Assembly (NCBI GenBank): GCA_033807695.1
Contig: CM066308.1
Coordinates: 930,001-994,000 of the forward strand
Direction of reading: 5' to 3'
Length of the DNA stretch: 64,000 nt
From: Daedaleopsis sinensis
Lineage: Eukaryota > Basidiomycota > Agaricomycetes > Polyporales > Polyporaceae
Shown: piece by piece, positions 1 through 10,941 of the stretch
How positions within the stretch are numbered: position 1 is the stretch's first letter
Layout: each line of letters starts with the position of its first letter
Position numbers and translations under genes: made by a program
The notes under the pieces: generated by a model
The model's database searches: none
The model's input: the letters and a program-made list of their open reading frames with translations, nothing else
What the model was told of the DNA's origin: nothing

Positions 1-311
1 AGTACGCCCTGGACCCGACGGTGTGCGCCGAATAGCGCGCCCTAGAACGCGCGCCCGGACAGCGTCCCCGCTACCGGGGTTGTTAGCTCTGTACCGGCGG
101 TCGGTTATGAGGCTACTAGGTGAGGGCGAACAGGTATATTGATAACGAGCAGACGAACGTTCGGGGATGGTGTGCGGGCGGTGTCGACCAGTGATCGCAG
201 AGACTTTGAATATGAATAGTACAGATAAGATGGTGCGGCGGGGGTGGGTAGTAGTACAACGGCATAGTCGACAACATGTAGTAAGAAGGGAAGGAGGGAG
301 AAAGGATACAC
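1..311. other. left edge, no gene called
   Basis: The sequence downstream of the KDZ transposase stop codon. I see no coding exon here. I looked for a terminal inverted repeat of the KDZ element and did not find a convincing one, so the element's downstream end may lie here unrecognised or outside the window. Confidence 0.4.
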
Positions 312-641
312 CTAATCCAAATCATCATCTTCGCCCACCGGAATGGGAGTGAGGTCGGGGAGAGAGTCTACGTCCATAGCGGTGCTATCCTGATGTGATC
401 CTAGGCAAAGCCAGGCCTTGACGTACCTCCACGAATGTTCGCAAAACGTCTTCATTCTTGTACGAACGTCTGCTTGGCGAAGGGCATACGCTTTCGCACC
501 CTCGCAATATTCTTCCTGGCCTGGGCTGACGAACACCTTGTCGACGCGAGCCTCCCATTGCTGCGCGGACCATTGATGGAATGCGAGGACGCGTCGCATC
601 TCCTCCTCGAGAAGTTCGCATTCTTCGCGCCACCGGTTTGC

Positions 642-645
642 GCGT
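642..645. repeat. target-site duplication GCGT, left copy
   Basis: GCGT directly precedes the plus-strand left end of the solo LTR. The same four bases follow its right end at 1393-1396. Confidence 0.8.
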
Positions 646-1392
646 TGATACGTCGACTGTAGATCTAAGGCTGAAACCAACCAGAAGACCACAGAAGAAC
701 AAGAAAGGCGGGGAGTCCAGTCGATTCCCAATCACAGCGGCGAGCCGAGAGAGCGTCGACGGGTCAAGGAGGGACAAGAGGCGGACGACTACGTCGAGGA
801 GACCGCCGAGAGTCGGCGTCGCGCCGACCGTGTAGGACGACGCTGAGGGAGTCACGGCAGGGCGCCGGGCGAGTTTGTGCGAGTGGAGACGGACGTAGAG
901 CGACGAAGCGTAGGCGACAGCAGGACGGACGATCCAGACTAAAGAGAACGCAGCGTAGAGGCCAAAGAGCGCGTCGACGACGACAGTCGGCGTTCCCGAC
1001 ATCGCCGAAATCCGTACTCTGGAGGGGAAAACCAAAACTGAATTCCGAGACACTACTGCGCGAACTAAGTACTACCGCCGTGACGAACGGCCGGTCCCGC
1101 GTGATACAACCCGCCGTCTGACTAACAACCCGCCGCTATCTGAGACCCTGCGTCCCCTGGCCCTAAACCTCGCCCCAGCGCCTACCAACCTTCTCGTCGT
1201 GACGGTGGCTGTGCTTCCGCGTCGCGCCGTCCCAGCCTCGTTCCGTACTGCTAGCCGTCGGGGGTGCGCGGTCCACGTCTCCGTCGGTGGCGAGTCGGCG
1301 CTGGTCCTACCGCCGTGGCGTCGGCGGTCAGGCTGTCGGCGATGGCCGCTGAGGCTCGAAAATACAGGGCTGGGCCTGTGGGGCACCCAACA
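646..1392 (-). mobile_element. solo LTR (747 bp) inserted in the KDZ transposase gene
   Basis: Read on the minus strand, the element starts TGTTGGGTGCCC and ends CGTATCA, with TG...CA termini. It is flanked by a direct 4-bp duplication, GCGT on the plus strand at 642-645 and at 1393-1396 (ACGC on the minus strand). Removing the element and one copy of the duplication joins TGG TGC AAG GCG AGG GCA CGC to GCA AAC CGG TGG. This restores the conserved WCKARARANRW segment in frame. No internal retrotransposon genes remain, so recombination between two LTRs is the likely origin. It differs in sequence and duplication length from the Copia LTRs at 34.7-40.4 kb. Superfamily unknown; Gypsy is possible. 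Confidence 0.85.
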
Positions 1393-4300
1393 GCGTGCCC
1401 TCGCCTTGCACCATTCGATGCGAAGGGCTGGTAAAACAAGTGTGTAAGTATCCTGAAGCACCATACACGACTTATAAAGCACATACATTCTTGTAGGCTT
1501 TGCTGAGCCTGTGCCCCGCCGGCTTCGGCGTCCTCGGCGGATGGGCATGCGAGCCAGATCCACGACGCGACACGGTGACTCTCGGTGACAGTGTCGTCCT
1601 CGTTGACATGTCGTATATCGGAGTCCATGAGCGGGCGGAGCACGGCACGCCATCCTGCGTGGTCCTTGTTGAGAGGCGAAGAAAGGCTGGCGAGTACGTC
1701 GAATGCGACACGATAGCGACTAGCTGCCATATTGATCTTGTACTGTACAGTCGAAATCGCACTCATCGAACGGGTGTTGGATGATTGCCCTCGAACGAAG
1801 CGATCCTTGACCTTGTACAAGTGGGCGCGTAGCTCGAGGAAACCGCGGAGGTTTGCCAAAGCGTCGTGAGCTTGAGCCTCGCGGAGGTGCCACTCCTGCT
1901 CAAGGAGCTTGACATCGGAGGTGTCCAAGGTAGCGCTGGGGAGAAGGAGCGGGATTCTATGAGGCAACTGGGATGAGGAGGAAGCCATGAGCTGGGCACG
2001 GCGCGCAGTGACGCTAGGCATAAACAACTGTTGAATCTTGAACCAACCCTCGAGCTTTCGGTGCAGAGTATTCTGCCGTTGAAGAACCTTGGCCCGAGCG
2101 AGGTCCGTGGCGTGTTGATGTAGTCCCGCGAGCTCTGCCGAATGTTCACGTCTGCATACCATTTGTGAGTCACTGCAGCGGCCAAATGATAGTCGAGACT
2201 CGAGACTTACTGTTGCTCCTCCAAGTCGATGCCCGCCGACAGCATGGTGCTGCTAGAGAAGTCTTCATGGAGAACTACGGCTCGACCAAGCCGGAGTGCT
2301 TCAGCGTCCTCTTCCAAAAGCCGCTTCCGAATCGAAGTCTCGCTAATAGCTAGAAGCTCAGAGTTAGAACAGTAGTGAAGTAATTTAACTTGGAGACTCA
2401 CTTGGCCGCGTCGCCAGGAAGGGGTTTGGCTGAGCTGAATCAGCTTCCCAAGCTTCGACTTCAGCTGTCCATTGCGCGACCTGGCAGTGTTCAGATGGGA
2501 GGGCGTCTGTGTACTCTTCGAAAGCGATCTTCTGCTTGTCGCGTTCGATAACAGCGGTCTTGATCTTCTGCAGGAACGTTTGTGCTAAAAATCTAGACGT
2601 CAGCCGCGAATGATACGACAATATGCAAAATCGCGGAAACGTACACATTCTCGTGATTTTGAGCCAGTTCTGGTCAGCGAAAGCATCGTCAAGGAGGTCG
2701 CGGCGAGAACCGGGTCCCATCTCCTTCGTCGACGATGCCATACAGTTGATCAAAGCCCAGTTTCGCTCGATAGACTCCCCATCGTAGCGACCGCACAGCG
2801 GGAGATAGTGTAATGAGAACTGGCTTCGACACAGCTCACGATGGGCATTGATATGGAATTTGGGTATAGCCCAGCGGAACGAATGTCTGTCGAGGGTAGA
2901 GTAGCCATAGGTTTCGAACCGATTGTGGATGTTCACCCCATACTGACATGCTATGTCGTACGACGCGGTGACGTCCTCAGTCGAGGAGTGGAGGAGCGAG
3001 TTGTGCAATAGATAATCCATGTTCACGTATCTAGACGAGACCGATTACATTGAGCGGAGATGTAGCAAGTACAAGCTTCGAATAGTACCTCTCTCCCTTC
3101 TGCAGATCGCCGACCGAACAAGGACGTCTCATGCCATGTCGCGCACAATCAACCGCGCCGACACCCGTTGCTGCCAAAGAGACACCGTTCTTGACGTTTG
3201 CGAGCTTAACGGCATTATGGTTGTTGCAGTGCGAATGTTTCTCCGTGGCTACATTACCAGTCGCACCCAAGAATGTCTTGTACTCGTTTTCTTCAACCAC
3301 GTATGCATACCCGTGGTTCAGACCTGGGTCATGCTCTTCTGTCGACACCTTGCGACGCTTCAGGCGGAAGTTCGCATCCATCGCCAGAAAGAGCTGGTAC
3401 AGCCACCTGTTGACGGGTATGTCAACGATCAAACAGATTGAGACAACTGCAGGCCCCCCAAACATACCGTCGCCAGGCTGGCGCTTGCTTCCAGCCCTCA
3501 GGAAGGTTTTTCCCGGGCTCGGGGCACGCAGGACATTGAACCGCACATTCTCCCGGCGCGGTCGCAGCTACGCCGTTGGGATCGTGGCCACGACCACCGC
3601 GTTTCATTAGTTTCAAGTGACGCCATTGCCGAACCATGAGCATAAACGATGGATAACGGTCCTATATAGAGCGAGTGAGTGTTCGTGCCACTCGAGCTAA
3701 GATAGCATACGGTAAGTACCTTCGCAGGGTGAACACCCGTGTTCTCTGTCCGGCGTGCAAGAGTTGTGTAAAACTCCCAGCCAGATATCTTGCTTTGCGT
3801 AGACAGGAGGTGAAAATGTTCGAGGAGACGAAATGTTGCGGCAGTTTTGGGATCGATCGAAGTGGCGGGATACCACCGGGCACGGAGAAGCTGGAGCATG
3901 TGGGGAAGGGCCTTCTGGCAGTTGCAGAAGTCGAGACCGATCTCGTGGATGCAATGAGTGTCGAGCAAGACGAAGTCGTCGCCAAAAGCAGGCTTGGGGT
4001 TGTAGCACCGCTCGCCGGGCTCGTGACCAAGCTGGACGCGAAGCCCGAGTGTCTTGAGCGAGACATGCTGGAAGAACCCATTGTCCCAGTGCTAATATGC
4101 TCGTCAGTGACGATCTACGCAGAGCACTAAGTGTGAATCCTACTTTGACACGATGGAGGGGAGTATTTGCGTGAATGTCGACGACACATGCTCTGCAATA
4201 GAGAGCCTGCGAATGGCAGTCGTCGCAGCGGTAGGCGGCAATTTCGTGGTCGTGACAACGAGCGCAAGTACCGGAGGTATGCTCACCGCGGCCTTCGAGC

Positions 4301-4824
4301 CGCAGGAGCTCACCCAGATACTTGTCGATGTACGATCTCCAGGTGAGCAGAGGACGGTCCTAATATAAGGGATGTCAGTACGAAGGCGGTGACATGGACA
4401 GAGAGCAACATACTCCTGCAGTCCGACGACGAGAAGCTGGGGGCTCGTTGACACCATCGACCGACTCCAGAAAATGGTAGATATAGTGCATGTCGACGCC
4501 ATCTTGAAACTCCGGCACGTCCTCTTGCGTGTCGTCCTGTTCTGGAGCAGCAGAACTGGGTGGAGGGGTAGAGTCGGAACACGGACGCTTGCGCACCTCA
4601 GGGAGGTCGATGTATGTCGTTTGGTTGGATGGTCGAGTAGACTGAAAGGAGAAGTCGGTATGGCGGTGCCGTTCAGTGGGAGGATCTGGCTGCTGGGTAG
4701 GCGGGAGGGTATCGTTCTCGTCGTCGAAGGTGTAGCGGGTAGTGCCACGCTTGTCCTTGCGCTGCTTCATCATTGTGGTGATGCGGCTGACCCAGTGTCG
4801 AACGCGTCGCTTGAGAGAACCCAT

Positions 4825-6137
4825 GGTGAGCACGATGAGGAGCTTTTGAAGGGTGCAAGCGAGAGCTTTAAGGGACTGACTGTGTAAGTTACCGGACAAC
4901 AACTAGAGTTCAAGGTCCACATACCGGAGTCTTTGAGGAGATGAACAACGGTCGGTGCGGAGATGGCGACCTTGTCGCCTTGTGTGATACACGGCGGGGT
5001 CAGCAGGTATTCGAGAGTCCTAGACATGTGTCAATGCAGGTCTCTTCACAGAAGTGATATAAGCCTACTGGCAAGGGGTGTGAGGATGTTGAAGTTACAG
5101 GGGGATTTGTCTAGTCGTTTTTGTTCTGGCGTGAGGGCATTGAGGCACAGGGCTCTGAGATACGAGGATACTACACACCGTGATATGGATTCAATACAGT
5201 AGCTCGAGAGACACATGACAAACTCAAGGTGACTCTGTATGTAAACTGATATTGAACACCCAGATCCATACGAGTTGAAACACATGACTTACAGTTCTCC
5301 GCCCCGAACATCAACCATTCTCCGCGAGATGTAGCCTATTCGACACTTGAAGCTGATCTGTTGAGCCTGGCTAGTACTTAGTAGAGAGGTACGACAAGCG
5401 GTGGGAGAGGAGTCAGAGTAGGAGAGTGAGAACTGTAGATAGGTTGGCGTCGAAGTAGGGAACGATGAGGTGGCAGTCTTAGTCTAGTGAGCGCTATGGG
5501 CCGCAGTCAGGCTTCGGAAAAGTCCGTTGGCCAATCAGAAGCTAGATATCGATGTGACTAAATGTCTGACATAGCACGAACAAAGGATTTCATAGGGAGT
5601 TCTAAGTCGTACCGTGTCAAGACTTTGTGGGACTGTTTCTTCTCTCACTGGGCACCATATCTGAATAGCTACTGGGCGGTACGCCATATTGAAAGTGGGC
5701 GAATATATGCTACCACAATGAACCACACCAGCCAAGCATCAGTAAAACATGCAGACCTCTGACGACCTCTGGCCCAGAGGCACCAGAGGTCTGCAGAGGT
5801 CTGCAGAGGTCCCAGAGCTCAGAGCTCTCCCCGGGACCTCGCCTGACCTCGAAGAGAGTAATTTTCTCGTACTCGTAGGCTAAACTTTTTAGCATCTGCG
5901 CACGTTCGCGACCCGGATTTCGCTGTGTGGCGAGGTGCACAGAGGGCGGAAGCTGGGCGCTTGAGCGCCCAGAGGTCGCAGAGATTGTCCATTTTACTGA
6001 TGAGGTTCAGGCTTGAAGCAGTCGCTTAGTACCTGCCAGTAGTATTCTTCACCGCCTCAACATCGCTTGATGAGAGTTACTTCAGTGGCATTGAATTAGT
6101 ATAGTAGAACACAATACTACGTGTGCCAATACATAAT
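4825..6137. other. intergenic, upstream of the KDZ gene
   Basis: No coding exon recognised. It should contain the promoter and the upstream terminus of the KDZ element, but I could not identify a terminal inverted repeat or an 8-bp duplication by eye. A cluster of AGAGGTC-type repeats lies inside it. Confidence 0.4.
5751..5858. repeat. cluster of GACCTCTG/CAGAGGTC inverted and direct repeats
   Basis: GCAGACCTCTG at 5751-5761 is inverted against CAGAGGTCTGC copies just after it. CAGAGGTC then recurs in tandem at about an 11-bp spacing, followed by AGAGCTC repeats and further GACCTC copies. The stretch can fold into nested hairpins. Its function is unknown; it could be a decayed transposon end or a protein-binding array. 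Confidence 0.6.
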
Positions 6138-6890
6138 TTATTTCGCAGTCGCTATCAAATGCTTTCGAGCTTTCTGCCATGGTAAAGCTCTCGCAGACCA
6201 CATCTCAAGGTACCTATCTATCCCGCTCATACGTATCTCCCACTCCTCAATAAGAGAAACAATCGCGCGTGCACCCCAGCAGAGGTATATCTCGGATAGC
6301 ACATAGTCATTCCTTCCGGTGTCCCTCGCCGCTACCCATGCATCTCGCCGCCGTAAGACCTCCTGCCGTACCTCCTCCTGAGTTTCCTCCATATTCAGTG
6401 CTGTGACACGCCAGAGTTTGGCGCGAGCACTCCCATCCTCCACCATCCCGTCAAGCTGTACGCAGCTCAGCCTCTGCGATATGATCTCCATAACTTGAGA
6501 GGGTGCAACATGTTCTTCGGCTCGGAACTGATGGAGGTCCTCGCACGCACTGTCGCCTGGCTCCGTGAAGACGTATGGTGGGCTCCAGAGCCCTAAAGCG
6601 AGCTCAGGAGCTCCGTTGTAGGCGAGTGCAATCGTCTTCCATGTGCGCGAGTAGCTGAATATATCATCTGATAATTCAACTCCTTGAAATGTTCGTTGTA
6701 GAGCTCCACGTGCCGAGTAGTCTCTCTTGTTGCGTGATGCGCGTGCAGCTTTACCCCTAGATCACAGTCATTACCTCGCAAATATGGTGTGTTAAATGTC
6801 TTACCGAGACGACTGAGCGTACTTCTTGTGAGCTATCTGTTGTGCAGCTCGTTTCTCTGCTAGGGTGAAGTGTCGAGCTCGTCGACCCAT
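6138..6890 (-). CDS. hypothetical protein, 234 aa, basic N-terminus
   Basis: Two exons, 6890-6805 and 6756-6138, with a 48-bp GT-AG intron, give 705 nt in frame. The protein begins MGRRARHFTLAEKRAAQQ and stays strongly basic to about residue 50. It then becomes acidic, with tryptophan- and leucine-rich helical stretches such as WKTIALAYNG, LWSPPYVF and YLCWGARAIVSLIEEW. I do not recognise a domain. The basic head resembles the DNA-binding N-termini of small proteins encoded near fungal transposons (inference). No signal peptide or membrane segment is visible. The gene lies downstream of another minus-strand unknown gene (7261-8066). Confidence 0.6.
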
Positions 6891-7260
6891 GATGATGGTG
6901 GCGGTGGTCAGTGAAAGGTATAGACATCGCGCAAGTCAACATATCTATTAGCGCGTGAGTTGATTACGGTTCCTAAATGATACGGTACAATGATGTCGAC
7001 GACAGCAAGTGTTTTCTGAGCAAAAGCAATGGACAGACAAATAGGCGTACAAGAGTGCAGGTTTTACGAGAGACAACAATGATAGACGATAGTACAACTA
7101 CAACTCGTGGTCATACACACTTCGAGGCAAGCACTGCGAGATATATCTTCAAGAAAGTGACGATCGGCGTCCAGGTCTCATCATCTGAGGGCGAGCTTAG
7201 TCAAATCATGCGTCAAAGGGAAATGATAAGATACATACGACAATACGGTCTAGAGTTACC

Positions 7261-8066
7261 TCAATCTTCGAAGCTTGCCAAGTCCGAGACCGTTCCGCCG
7301 ACCGGACTGTTCGCGCGGGATGGTGCAACGGCACCTGCAGCATGAATGCGTGCGCGAGCCTGAGCAGAGCCACGTCCACGGCCACGTCTGTGTCCATCGA
7401 CGATCACGGTATCCTCCATAGGGGTAGTGGCCTGATGCAACATGCGCCGAGGGTAGTCAGGGATGCGTTCACGCCGCTCCTGAATCTCAGCCCGGATGTC
7501 GTGCTCAAGGTCGGCGGGGAGGGAGGAGACCGAGGAGTGGGAGGAAGCCGGAGTGTAGGGAGGAGGCAGCCCGGTACCATCGCTCGGCTCAGACACGCCG
7601 GACACAGACGTGCTAGCGGCGGGAGCGGCAGCCGGTTGAGGGTGATGCTGTCGGTGCTGAGGCCGAGGGTGCGCGAGTGTGTCTCGGAGTCGAGCAATCA
7701 TACCCTGCTCGACATCGTTGTCGGGGTCCGGGTACGCATAAGCCATTTGCTGGTTGTCTGTTGATGTGTAACATGTCAGTACCAAGAGTGAAACAATGGA
7801 GCGACTGCCATTCGAGAGTCACATACATTTCAACACACCGTCCATACATCCAACGCACAAGACGGCACGTGCGTCGCGGTTGCGATTGACGGGACGGCCT
7901 GTGATAATAGTGAGTGGAGACCCAAGTTCATGCACTTTGTAGGACACGTACTGTTGTCCTCTGCGATGACAAGCAAGAGAGCACGAACAAGCTGCCCAGC
8001 AGTAAAGGAAGGGATGTGTGCGGAGAGCGCATCATCGAGGACCTGGGGGATGGCTTCGGAGGACAT
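7261..8066 (-). CDS. hypothetical protein, 227 aa, disordered C-terminal half
   Basis: Three exons, 8066-7952, 7898-7827 and 7757-7261, have GT-AG junctions and total 684 nt in frame. The N-terminal part (MSSEAIPQVLDDALSAHIPS) looks helical. A short Cys-containing segment (AVLCVGCMDGV) follows. From about residue 75 the protein is rich in Pro, Ser, His and Ala and probably disordered. It includes an arginine-glycine run (GHRRGRGRGS) of the kind that binds RNA in other proteins. No known domain is recognised. It shares a 308-bp upstream region with the divergent gene at 8375. Confidence 0.6.
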
Positions 8067-8374
8067 TGTGGGAGAGGGCGGTGGGGATTCGACGACTCCG
8101 AGGTGCGGGTATTTAATGTCGAATCTAGCGCCGGTATCCCGAAACGATCACCGAGCGCTGTTGCTCCTCTAAGTGGTTATGCCATTCCTTCTCGTGCGTA
8201 CCGTGCGGCCAGCTAGTGTCTTCTACAGCTGATCCTCATTATTCGTTCTAGAAATCACCACAATCCGCCGGAGTATGTAAGCCAAGAAATGATGGACAGC
8301 TGGGGAAAGAAATTTTCACTGGAGCTCGAACGAGCCTGTTCAACTTCAACAACCACCCCTTTTCGCTGCTCGAC
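8067..8374. promoter_or_regulatory. intergenic region between divergent genes, possible shared promoter
   Basis: These 308 bp separate the start codons of the minus-strand gene at 8066 and the plus-strand gene at 8375. I infer that promoters for both lie here. No TATA box or operator can be named with confidence. Confidence 0.4.
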
Positions 8375-10921
8375 ATGGCACCTGCACGCTGGGCGACACC
8401 CGCTCAATGGGACTGGCTCTCCGATAGATCTGCGGACTTTCGCGACGCGCAGAAGAAGGGAGACACAACATCCTTCTTCATCCAGACCTCTCACGACTGG
8501 TTTATCGAATACCCCGAGGAGGACGTGTTCTGGGGGCCGGGCATCAGGAAAAAAGGAAATCGACGTAGCCGCCAGCGGTGGCTATGTAGCGGCCGTAGCT
8601 GGAGTAGCCGCGCGCACGACCTTTGTAGTTCCCCGTAGCTAGCTGTAGCATCAGGAAATCACGAACATTGTAACTGTGCTACAAGATACATCTATAAACC
8701 GTAAATACATGTTAGAACACCTCCTTGAAGTTATAATCATATCAGACAGTAGTTAGAGGTGTTTTCGTGGGCTTAGAAAAGCGTGGGAACTGTACAGTCA
8801 TCCACCGGAGCCAGCGCTGAGTGCCAGCTCACGTCGTTTCGCAAAGTCCGTTCCTCCTCTCCTCCTCCTTACGCTCATGTCTAGCTGCCCCTCTTTACTC
8901 TGTGTTCTTGTCACCCTCTCTGCATACTGTGAGGACTGCCAACTGGCTGCACTGGGACTCTATCTGCCACTGTGAACTTGAAGCTTGCCCCGGGCCCTCT
9001 TGCTTACTGCGACTAGTACTACTCTGTGGCCTCCTCTCTGCTGGGCTCATTAAGGTATGTCCATGTCACTTGAATTTGTGTGCTGTCTGCTAGCCTAGCA
9101 AGTGGCGATGTAACTGCGAGCCCGGGTTATGGAGAGTTGAATGATTTTTGGGCCTACTCGACTCGATTGTCGATTAGGCCCGATTGTCATTCATGACAAC
9201 CTATCCCTGGCTTGCATCTAGCATCCCCCGAGTCCCGAGAACTGTTCCCTATTCAGTTTCCGGTGATGAGCTACATGTAATAGCAGTGTTGATGCTCATG
9301 TGTATCCTAAATGCGCCCGGGTTTTAATACTATCTGTAGACATTGTGTAGTATACGGTCATAGATGTTTTATCTCATACTTGTCTATCGCCCGTTGTTCA
9401 ATATATTTGATTGTTTGCTATCCTTATGACTCCTTTGTGCTCCCGTGTATAGCTGCATGTAAGAAATCCCCGGCAGGAAGGCTGAGACCAGCTATCTACG
9501 GCCGCTACAGGCCAACTACACAGCGCTACATAGATGCAAGTGAGCGCTACGGCGACTACCAAAAAGGGGACTTGTCTAAAGAACTACCAGAACTATGTAG
9601 ACTACTGAGCACTACTTAGTCAAGCCTTTTTTTCCTGATGGGGCAGCGGCCGAAAACCATCACGCCGGAGCAAGCTGCAGAGCTCGCGCTGCAAGTGGGA
9701 CGCCGACATATAGTAAGTAGTCGAACCTCGTCATGTGGACCGATGGGTGCTAGAACGGTCATCGATTACAATCAATCGAACTGACATGCGTAACAGCAAC
9801 TCCAAGTCTGGTACAACAACCACGGCAAGAACACTGGCTTGAAGGGATCTATCCCACATGTCGTCTTCGTACCACGGGCGAAGAGCACACATGCTCGGCA
9901 GGAAATCGAACTGTACTCCAAACGGTACTACGCAGACAAGATCCAGCCCGTCGTCGACGCAGAGCTCGAGCTTCGTAAGGCACAGCGAAACGGCATCGCC
10001 ATTCCTAGCAAGGAACGTCTTGAAGTGGTCCGAAGGCGAACTCGGGAAGCCTTTGACAACGAGAGTGCCGAGGTCAAAGCTGAAATCGCGGCCGCAGCTG
10101 TCGAGGAGAAGGACCGTGTTCGTGTAATCAACGAGGCTGCGAAGAACCAGAATTCGACTCCTGCTCTTGGGGAGCGCACTCCCGAGGATTATCAACTGTA
10201 CGTACACAACCTCGTGTTTGACTGCCGACTTCGGTGACTTACCTGTACACTTATCTAGCGCGATCAACTCTGCGCCTTTGATGATACGCCGTGCGCTCGC
10301 ACCCATCGTCGCCACAACAGGGTGCATCTATACTATCATCGTGAGCGGTCCAGTGCCTGAAGATGGCGGTTCAATTGGATCATTCGCGTGAGTAGCTCGG
10401 TTGTCCTTCTCTTGCACATGTCCGATCCTGATGCTCGCTTTCGCAGTGTGCATGAGGGAGCCAACAAACTCGGACATACCTTCGCGCAAATCACTCCAGG
10501 ATTTGCTGAAAACTTTATCCGTCCGCACGTTCAGTTCGCGAGAGCGATATTCCGTGAGTCTGACACCTACCTGCCAATACTACCACACAAAACTAATACT
10601 GCTGTCGATTTTGTAGCAGAAGATGTCCGTAATGGACGAGCATTGGCTAGTAGTCTTCGACCCAAGGCGGCCGGTGTCGATAGTACTGGTGACACTCCTC
10701 AGCCCGGATCGTCAACCGGCTCAGGAACCCCTCGGACGAGTTCGCAGGGCGACATCGCGACCCCAAGCTACCTACTTGAGCAGCGAGCAAAGACACCTGA
10801 CGAGTCTCGGGCTGGACCGTCTCGAATCGCTACATCCAGGCTCAGGCTGTCGCCCAGTAGTGACGCCCCTGCGGCCGCTACATCGTCAACACCGTGCACG
10901 ATCAACGTTCCATCCGAATAA
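8375..10921 (+). pseudogene. basidiomycete multicopy-family protein (394 aa when uninterrupted), split by a transposon
   Basis: Exons are 8375-8543 joined across the insertion to 9639-9712, then 9797-10197, 10259-10387, 10447-10553 and 10617-10921. Without the 1,095-bp insert they total 1,185 nt in frame (394 aa). The N-terminus MAPARWATPAQWDWLSDR, the block VWYNNHGKNTG, the basic helical centre and the segment IVSGPVPEDGGSIGSF match, from memory, a large basidiomycete family of unknown function found in many copies. The C-terminus is Ser/Thr/Pro-rich and probably disordered. The insert lies between residues 56 and 57. It carries no splice sites at its edges, so the copy is probably inactive. 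Everything else in the frame is clean. Confidence 0.7.
8544..9638. mobile_element. non-autonomous DNA element, about 1.1 kb, inserted in a coding exon
   Basis: The ends are inverted repeats: left TCAGGAAAAAAGG at 8544, right CCTTTTTTTCCTGA ending at 9638. Just inside, GTAGC/GCTAC motifs recur in opposite orientation (CTATGTAGCGGCCGTAGC near 8580; CTACGGCCGCTACA near 9500). Removing the element joins GGGCA to TGGGG and restores the host reading frame. The target reads as a 2-bp AT duplication with CAGG...CCTG ends. It could also be read as an A|T insertion with TC...CTGA ends, which is Helitron style. The CAG ends with AT match the Plavaka-type element at 27556-33930, so I favour a non-autonomous relative of that group. 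No transposase is encoded. Confidence 0.8.
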
Positions 10922-10941
10922 GTAAGTCGTGCTGACTAAGC

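Larger units (their letters stand above)
312..4824 (-). pseudogene. KDZ-type transposase gene, interrupted by a solo LTR
   Basis: DNA transposase of the Kyakuja-Dileera-Zisupton (KDZ) group. I trace ten exons: 4824-4414, 4359-4144, 4091-3720, 3661-3468, 3406-3089, 3030-2645, 2584-2402, 2349-2211, 2172-1487, and 1427-1393 joined to 641-312. All junctions are GT-AG and in frame. Leaving out the inserted LTR gives 3,270 nt, or 1,089 aa. A CxC2-type zinc cluster lies at about residues 169-206 (CARCHD, YRCDDCH, YCRAC, HANTPLHRVK). The core follows with GVGAVDCARHGM, SYDIACQYG and YDGESIERNWA, which hold likely catalytic Asp and Glu residues. The C-terminus has the usual WCKARARANRWREE block, which is exactly where the LTR sits. 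The start at 4824 (MGSLKRRVRHW) was preferred over an upstream in-frame Met at 4902. Apart from the insertion I see no stop or frameshift. Confidence 0.9.

Noticed and set aside
1199..1447. Plus-strand frame over the KDZ and solo LTR region
   Set aside because: It overlaps the minus-strand transposase exon and the LTR, has no domain, and its composition reflects the opposite strand.
1..5500. A TET/JBP dioxygenase linked to the KDZ element
   Set aside because: KDZ elements in mushrooms are known to associate with TET/JBP genes, but no frame here or nearby shows the HxD iron-binding pattern in a suitable context.
8375..10921. The idea that 8544-9638 is a long intron
   Set aside because: No GT-AG sites lie at its edges. 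It has inverted terminal repeats and an AT target instead.
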